DNA of 9,010 nucleotides from Zoogloeaceae bacterium (GTDB taxonomy: Bacteria; Pseudomonadota; Gammaproteobacteria; Burkholderiales; Rhodocyclaceae): contig JAITEO010000359.1 of NCBI GenBank assembly GCA_031281985.1, forward strand, positions 1 to 9,010. The letters run 5' to 3'. Below, piece by piece: positions 5,507 to 9,010 of this stretch. The notes under the pieces were generated by a model. It had not been told where the DNA came from, did not search any database, and saw nothing but the letters and a program-made list of their open reading frames with translations. Both the position numbers and the translations under genes were made by a program. The number at the start of each line of letters is the position of its first letter. Within the stretch, counting starts at the first letter, position 1.

Positions 5507-6649
5507 TTACTCTTCCTCCGGAAACAGGGCGCGGTAATCAAGAAAAAACTGTTCGAGAAAAAGCCGCAGGTTCAAGGGATGCGCGCTTTCACGGCGCAGT
5601 TGCGATAACTGGCGATAAAAACGCGCCAGGAAAACCGGCAGGCTTTTTTTCGCCAAGGTCATGATTTTAGCGCGTTCCGCGAGATAAAAGCGGATGGGAA
5701 GCTCCTGCGCCGCCAAATTGAGATCCACCAGCCACTTTTGCGCCCAATCCACGAACCAGGGCAAGGGGTTTTCTCCCTTGACCGCCTTCAGGCTCTTTTC
5801 CAGGCGCTCGGCGACCTGCAAGGCGTCCAGACGCCCGCCGCGTTGCAGCGCCTCGGTGAGCAGGGGCTGCCAGTCCGCGGTTTTCTGGGATAGTTGCAGG
5901 GCCAGAAGCGGCGCACCGCCCGCCAGCGCCAACCAGGTCGCGGCATCGCGCAATCCGGCTTCTGCCAGGAACGCTTCGCTTTCCTCCGGTGAAGGCAGGG
6001 ACAGGCGCAGGCTCTGGCAGCGGCTGCGCAGGGTCGGCATGAGGCGCATGGGTTCGCTGGCAACGAGCAGGAACAAGGTGTCCGGCGGCGGCTCTTCCAG
6101 CATCTTCAGGAGCGCGTTCGCCGCCTCGCGGTTCATGCGCTCCGCCGGTTGAATCAGAATGACGCGCGATTTCTGCCGGTGCGTGCCCACACACAGGAAT
6201 TCATCGAGTTCGCGAATCTGGTCGATGGTGATCTGCTGTTTTGCACGCGTGGATTTTTCCTTCTCGCCCTCGCCTTCGCCCGCACTGCCCGCGCTGCCGC
6301 CCTTGCCGGATTTCTTGTCTTCCGTCTCTTCCGCCTGCAAGGCGGCGGGTTGCAGCAGGCGAAAATCGGGATGGCTGCCCTGGAAAAACCAGTGGCAGGC
6401 CAGGCATTCGCCGCAGAATGCGCCTTCCGCCTGCGGCTTTTCGCAGAGCAGGCTGGCGGCAAAGGCCAGGGCCAGTTCGCTTTTACCCAGGCCGCGCTCC
6501 CCGGAAAACAGCAAGGCGTGCGGCAACCGCGCCCGCCATTCCTGCAAGCGCCGCCAGCTTCTTGCATGCAGCCTTTTGGCGTGCAACATTCTTATTTGCC
6601 GCTTTTTTTCGGGCGACAATTCTTCGGGCGACAATTTTTCGGCTTTCAT
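5507..6649 (-). CDS. holB: DNA polymerase III delta' subunit HolB
   Basis: Delta' is the AAA+ stator of the clamp loader (with DnaX and HolA) that loads the beta clamp. In this 380-residue product the P-loop GERGLGKS is at 50-57, the zinc site uses C69, C79, C82 and C85 (CGECLACH), the box [18 protein letters not shown] is at 171-188, and the SRC motif at 209-211 supplies the arginine finger. A charged, Gly/Lys-rich insert at about 108-136 ([21 protein letters not shown]) separates the zinc module from IDQIREL; such variable linkers are common here in betaproteobacterial HolB. It is longer than E. coli HolB (334), largely from this insert and an N-terminal extension with the tandem motif LSPE. 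The ATG overlaps the tmk stop by 4 nt. ATG 6589 ([10 protein letters not shown]) is the alternative start and would remove the non-conserved N-terminus; neither has a strong Shine-Dalgarno site. Confidence 0.92.
   Translation of the reverse strand: MKAEKLSPEELSPEKKRQIRMLHAKRLHARSWRRLQEWRARLPHALLFSGERGLGKSELALAFAASLLCEKPQAEGAFCGECLACHWFFQGSHPDFRLLQPAALQAEETEDKKSGKGGSAGSAGEGEGEKEKSTRAKQQITIDQIRELDEFLCVGTHRQKSRVILIQPAERMNREAANALLKMLEEPPPDTLFLLVASEPMRLMPTLRSRCQSLRLSLPSPEESEAFLAEAGLRDAATWLALAGGAPLLALQLSQKTADWQPLLTEALQRGGRLDALQVAERLEKSLKAVKGENPLPWFVDWAQKWLVDLNLAAQELPIRFYLAERAKIMTLAKKSLPVFLARFYRQLSQLRRESAHPLNLRLFLEQFFLDYRALFPEEE
6611..6640 (-). repeat. Tandem 15-bp duplication at the holB 5' end
   Basis: Two adjacent 15-bp units (6611-6625 and 6626-6640) differ at one base and encode the repeated five-residue pattern around LSPE-E and LSPE-K in the HolB N-terminus. 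The repeat is in frame and lies before the conserved AAA+ domain. Confidence 0.8.
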
Positions 6650-7302
6650 GCCAATCCCGTAAAAATATGCACCAGCCTTGCCCGCACTTCCGCAAGGCTC
6701 AATTCGCCGTTCAACACGTGAAAGCGCTCCGGGTGTTTCCTCGCCTGTTCCAGATAGGCGTGGCGCACCCGGTCGTGAAACTGCGCGTCCTCCTGCTCGA
6801 AGCGATCCAGGGGACGCCCGGCCAGCACGATGCGTTGCCGCGCCACTTCGCAGGGCACGTCGAACAGCAGGGTCAAATCCGGCATGCAGGGCTGGCTCGC
6901 GCCTTCGCCGTGCACCCAGTTTTCCAGCGCCTGCAAACGCCGCCGATCCACGCCCTTGCCGCCGCCCTGATAGGCAAAACTGGCGTCCGAAAAGCGATCA
7001 CACACCACCCACTCGCCGCGCGCCAGCGCGGGCGCAATCACCGCCGCCACATGTTCGCGGCGGACGGCGAACATCAACAGCGCCTCCGTTTCCGGGTGCA
7101 TGGCCTCGGAAAGCAGGCTGGCGCGCAACTTTTCGCCCAGCGGCGTCCCTCCCGGCTCGCGCGTCAACAGCACCTCATGCCCGCGGGTGCGTAAAAAGTC
7201 GCCCAGCCAGCGGACGTGACTGCTCTTGCCCGCGCCATCGATGCCTTCCAGCGTGATGAATTTTCCGCGCGGCGTGGAGGATACGGAAGGGTCGGACGAC
7301 AT
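6646..7302 (-). CDS. tmk: Thymidylate kinase
   Basis: Tmk phosphorylates dTMP to dTDP with ATP, an essential step of dTTP synthesis. The 218-residue product has the P-loop GIDGAGKS at 20-27, [11 protein letters not shown] at 47-57 (dTMP binding), the DR motif [15 protein letters not shown] at 101-115 and the LID segment [12 protein letters not shown] at about 161-172. The P-loop has no Arg while the LID is basic, which fits the bacterial type II enzymes. The first dozen residues are Ser/Pro-rich and non-conserved. The ATG has GGAG 7 nt upstream, and the mltG stop is 15 nt upstream, so the genes are co-transcribed. The tmk-holB pairing is conserved across Proteobacteria and links nucleotide supply with replication. 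Confidence 0.96.
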   Translation of the reverse strand: MSSDPSVSSTPRGKFITLEGIDGAGKSSHVRWLGDFLRTRGHEVLLTREPGGTPLGEKLRASLLSEAMHPETEALLMFAVRREHVAAVIAPALARGEWVVCDRFSDASFAYQGGGKGVDRRRLQALENWVHGEGASQPCMPDLTLLFDVPCEVARQRIVLAGRPLDRFEQEDAQFHDRVRHAYLEQARKHPERFHVLNGELSLAEVRARLVHIFTGLA

Positions 7303-7317
7303 GGGAACTCCATTCGA

Positions 7318-8331
7318 TCAGGGACGGGCGCGTTGGCGGCGGCGCTGGTAGCGATCCACGGCGGCGTTGTGTTCGGCGAGGGTTGCGGAGAAGTGGCTGC
7401 TGCCGTCGCCGCGCGCCACGAAATACAATGCCTTCGTCGGCGCCGGATGCAAGGCCGCCTTGAGGGAAGCCAGTCCCGGCATGGCAATGGGCGTCGGCGG
7501 CAGTCCCGCGCGCGTGTAGGTATTGTACGGCGTGTCCGCCTCCAGGTGTATCCGCCGCAGATTGCCGTCAAATGCCGTCCCCAGCCCATAGATGACGCTC
7601 GGATCGGTTTGCAGGCGCATGCCGATGCGCAGGCGATTGACGAATACGCCGGCAATCTCGCTCCGATCCGCCTCCACGCCGGTTTCCTTTTCCACGATGG
7701 AAGCCAGGATCAGGGCTTCGTAGGCGTTGCGATAGGGCAGGTTCGCCTCCCTTGCCTGCCACTCGCGTTGCAGGTGTTCCTGCATGGTGCGCGCGGCGCG
7801 GGCAAACAGCGCCAGGTCGTCCGAGAATTTGTCTACGCGGTAGGTGTCGGGAAAGAACCGTCCTTCCGGCGATTGTCCCGGCATGCCCAGGCGCTCCATC
7901 AATTCCGCGTCGGAGAGCGTGGCGGCGACCTGGGTCAGATCGGGGTGCGCGTGGATTCTTTGCCGCCATTCCCGGAAAGTCCAGCCCTCGATGAGGCGCA
8001 CATCCACCTGCAACACCTTGCCGGAGGCCAGCAAATCCAGCAGATCCCGCGGTGTGCTGCCCGCCTCCAGCGCATAGACGCCCGTTCGCACCGCCCCCGC
8101 GCGCCCTGTGAGCCGCGCCGCCAATACCAGCAGATGCGGATTTACCGCCACGCCCTCCTGATCCAGCAAGCGCGCCACGCCGCGCAAGCCCATGCCGGAC
8201 GGCACGCGAAACTCCACGTGCGCCACATCCGGCGCAAACGGCAAAGGCCGCAGAAACCAGAAAAAAAACGCCCCCGCCGCCAACACACCGGAAAGAAAAA
8301 ACAAGGCGAGAAGGAAACGCAGAAGACGCAT
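7318..8331 (-). CDS. mltG: Endolytic murein transglycosylase MltG (YceG)
   Basis: MltG is an inner-membrane lytic transglycosylase that cleaves nascent glycan strands and is thought to terminate their elongation. The 337-residue protein has one N-terminal membrane segment at about 4-27 (LLRFLLALFFLSGVLAAGAFFFWFL) with the rest periplasmic. A LysM-like region (VPSGMGLRGVARLLDQEGV) is followed by the YceG catalytic domain: EGWTFREW at 115-122, PEGRFFPDTY at 155-164, the catalytic Glu E214 in ASIVEKETG, then NRLRIGMRLQTDPSVIYGL and YNTYTRAGLPPTPI. The start is the ATG directly before the hydrophobic segment; the frame stays open further upstream only because it reads through the tRNA gene. There are just 11 nt between the tRNA 3' end and this ATG, with no Shine-Dalgarno sequence in them. 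Confidence 0.95.
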   Translation of the reverse strand: MRLLRFLLALFFLSGVLAAGAFFFWFLRPLPFAPDVAHVEFRVPSGMGLRGVARLLDQEGVAVNPHLLVLAARLTGRAGAVRTGVYALEAGSTPRDLLDLLASGKVLQVDVRLIEGWTFREWRQRIHAHPDLTQVAATLSDAELMERLGMPGQSPEGRFFPDTYRVDKFSDDLALFARAARTMQEHLQREWQAREANLPYRNAYEALILASIVEKETGVEADRSEIAGVFVNRLRIGMRLQTDPSVIYGLGTAFDGNLRRIHLEADTPYNTYTRAGLPPTPIAMPGLASLKAALHPAPTKALYFVARGDGSSHFSATLAEHNAAVDRYQRRRQRARP

Positions 8332-8342
8332 GCCAGTTCGTA

Positions 8343-8418
8343 TGGTGGGCCCGCAGGGATTTGAACCCTGGACCAAAGGATTATGAGTCCTCTGCTCTGA
8401 CCGCTGAGCTACAGGCCC
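8343..8418 (-). tRNA. ileX-like: tRNA-Ile2 with anticodon CAU (lysidine-modified)
   Basis: This is a complete 76-nt cloverleaf with encoded CCA: acceptor GGGCCTG/CGGGCCC, D arm GCTC..GAGC, anticodon loop CTCATAA and T arm CCAGG GTTCAAA TCCTG-type. The CAT anticodon is at complement(8383..8385). A CAT tRNA can be initiator Met, elongator Met or Ile2. The C4-G69 and C5-G68 acceptor pairs and the GGAC-CAT-AATCC context match tRNA-Ile2, the substrate of TilS, which converts C34 to lysidine so that it reads AUA. The 5' G1-C72 pair rules out a typical initiator tRNA. The Ile2 identity is inference; the tRNA itself is certain. Confidence 0.93.
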
Positions 8419-8434
8419 GTTATAAAAAGCCGTG

Positions 8435-8463
8435 ATTCTAGGGAGTATGCAAGATTGTGGCAA
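8435..8463 (-). promoter_or_regulatory. Sigma70 promoter for tRNA-Ile2 (and probably the mltG operon)
   Basis: On the minus strand, TTGCCA (8463-8458; 5 of 6 matches to the -35 consensus) and TAGAAT (8440-8435; 5 of 6 to the -10) are separated by exactly 17 bp. Transcription would begin near 8428, about 10 nt before the tRNA. The bases after the -10 (CACGGC) are GC-rich, as in stringently controlled stable-RNA promoters. Confidence 0.75.
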
Positions 8464-8464
8464 T

Positions 8465-8488
8465 CGAAATCGCACGAAATCGCACGAA
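8465..8488. repeat. 10-bp tandem repeat next to the tRNA promoter
   Basis: CGAAATCGCA occurs twice in tandem (8465-8474, 8475-8484) followed by a partial third copy CGAA. It lies directly upstream of the -35 box of the tRNA promoter and just before the proposed left end of the insertion sequence. Confidence 0.75.
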
Positions 8489-8560
8489 CCCCCAGGGCGA
8501 TTGCACTATCTTCCCCCCTGTTTTCTGGCACGTTTTATGCCGAGGTTTGTTTTTTTCTTC

Positions 8561-8566
8561 GAGGAG
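8561..8566 (+). promoter_or_regulatory. Ribosome binding site GAGGAG of the transposase
   Basis: GAGGAG lies 7 nt before ATG 8574 and fixes that start. Confidence 0.8.
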
Positions 8567-8573
8567 AAAGCTC

Positions 8574-9010
8574 ATGTACCCATCCCCCGTGCCGTACTTT
8601 GACCAGATAGCCGAACCGCGTCGCCAGACGAAGAACAAGAAGCACCGCCTGTCGGACATCCTTGCCATCACGTTGTACGGAGTGCTGGTAGGTCTGGACG
8701 ACTGGTGCAGCATCGCTGAATTTGGACGTGCGCAGGAAGCGTGGCTGCGGACATTCTTGCCGCTCGAGAACGGAATACCTTCCCACGACACCTTTGTGCG
8801 GGAGTTCTCGCTGATCTCGCCCAAGGAATTCGAGAAGGCTTTTTTTGCCTGGGCACAGGAGACCTTGAAGTGCTGGCGGGAACAGGGAAGGAGCGCCTGC
8901 ATGAGCGGACAATCCGAGGAACTGCGTGAGCTGCAACTGGCGGTGGATGGCAAGACCAACCGTCGCTCTGGCGGCAAGGGGAAATCGGCGCTGCACCTGG
9001 TGCATGTCTG
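8574..9010 (+). CDS. ISAs1-family transposase, N-terminal part (truncated by window end)
   Basis: The reading frame is open from ATG 8574 to the window end, giving 145 complete codons; family members are usually about 370 residues. The N-terminal 'DDE_Tnp_1-associated' domain is easily seen: YFDQIAEPRRQTKNKKHRL at 8-26, SDILAITLYGVLVGLDDW at 27-44, IAEFGRAQEAWLRTFLPL at 47-64 and NGIPSHDTFVREFSLI at 66-81. LAVDGKTNRRS at about 122-132 begins the RNase-H-like DDE domain, and D125 is the probable first catalytic Asp. The H-repeat-associated proteins of E. coli belong to the same family. No frameshift or stop is seen in this part, so the copy may be intact. It is transcribed away from the tRNA promoter. 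Whether the rest of the gene is present cannot be judged. Confidence 0.9.
   Translation, partial: MYPSPVPYFDQIAEPRRQTKNKKHRLSDILAITLYGVLVGLDDWCSIAEFGRAQEAWLRTFLPLENGIPSHDTFVREFSLISPKEFEKAFFAWAQETLKCWREQGRSACMSGQSEELRELQLAVDGKTNRRSGGKGKSALHLVHV

Larger units (their letters stand above)
8493..9010 (+). mobile_element. ISAs1-family insertion sequence, left part (runs off the window)
   Basis: The transposase at 8574 identifies the element. Its left end is placed at 8493, where CAGGG begins; ISAs1-family ends commonly start with CAGGG, but the matching right inverted repeat is outside the window, so this boundary is a guess. About 80 bp of leader precede the transposase and contain a small inverted repeat GGCA/TGCC (8527-8541). 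Confidence 0.7.

Noticed and set aside
8332..8475. Upstream extension of mltG through the tRNA
   Set aside because: The 48 extra codons translate the tRNA gene and its promoter; the true start precedes the membrane segment.
8438..8977. Minus-strand open frame of 179 codons opposite the transposase
   Set aside because: It is antisense to the transposase, which has clear ISAs1-family motifs and a ribosome binding site, and it crosses the tRNA promoter.
1..9010. CRISPR array, toxin-antitoxin pair, phage genes or defence system
   Set aside because: No regularly spaced repeats, no recognisable toxin or antitoxin pair, and no phage or nuclease-defence genes were seen; the window is housekeeping plus one IS end.

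Overview
The window is GC-rich and almost fully coding. Its two gene orders, pgeF-rluD/bamD and mltG-tmk-holB-pilZ-tatD-ankyrin, are typical of Proteobacteria, and the second in this form points to a betaproteobacterium. BamD, HolB, MltG and a tRNA-Ile2(CAU) with an encoded CCA agree with a Gram-negative chromosome. The genus cannot be set from this sequence alone. Nearly everything is core housekeeping; the only clear accessory element is an insertion sequence entering at the right edge.

Left block (51-3261): rluD and pgeF run leftward with a 4-bp ATGA overlap. bamD starts on the opposite strand immediately next to the rluD start, and the two initiator codons can share the palindrome CATATG. 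A small HD-domain hydrolase of the RelA/SpoT-HD (MESH1-like) type follows bamD and overlaps its end, so bamD and a probable (p)ppGpp-hydrolase-like enzyme form a two-gene unit. The unit ends in a strong hairpin terminator at 3321-3351.

Middle gap (3262-3621): a convergent, non-coding stretch holding a duplicated scrap of the HD gene 3' end, the terminator, and C/G-rich segments that can fold in more than one way.

Right block (3622-8418, all on the minus strand): tRNA-Ile2, mltG, tmk, holB, pilZ, tatD and a periplasmic ankyrin-repeat protein. Genes are separated by 5-15 nt or overlap by 4 nt. A good sigma70 promoter (TTGCCA, 17 bp, TAGAAT) sits just ahead of the tRNA and probably drives the block, since only 11 nt separate the tRNA 3' end from the mltG start. 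The functions are cell-wall lysis/glycan termination (mltG), dTTP synthesis (tmk), clamp loading (holB), c-di-GMP or pilus-related control (pilZ), nuclease activity (tatD) and an exported ankyrin protein of unknown role.

Right edge (about 8493-9010): the 5' part of an ISAs1-family insertion sequence, read rightward and cut off by the window end. It lies about 30 bp upstream of the tRNA promoter.

I did not find a convincing new biological system. The points most worth checking are the back-to-back rluD/bamD starts, the tRNA-mltG junction with no leader or ribosome binding site, the stand-alone HD hydrolase coupled to bamD, the 21-bp repeat expansion in the ankyrin tail, and the competing hairpins in the middle gap.
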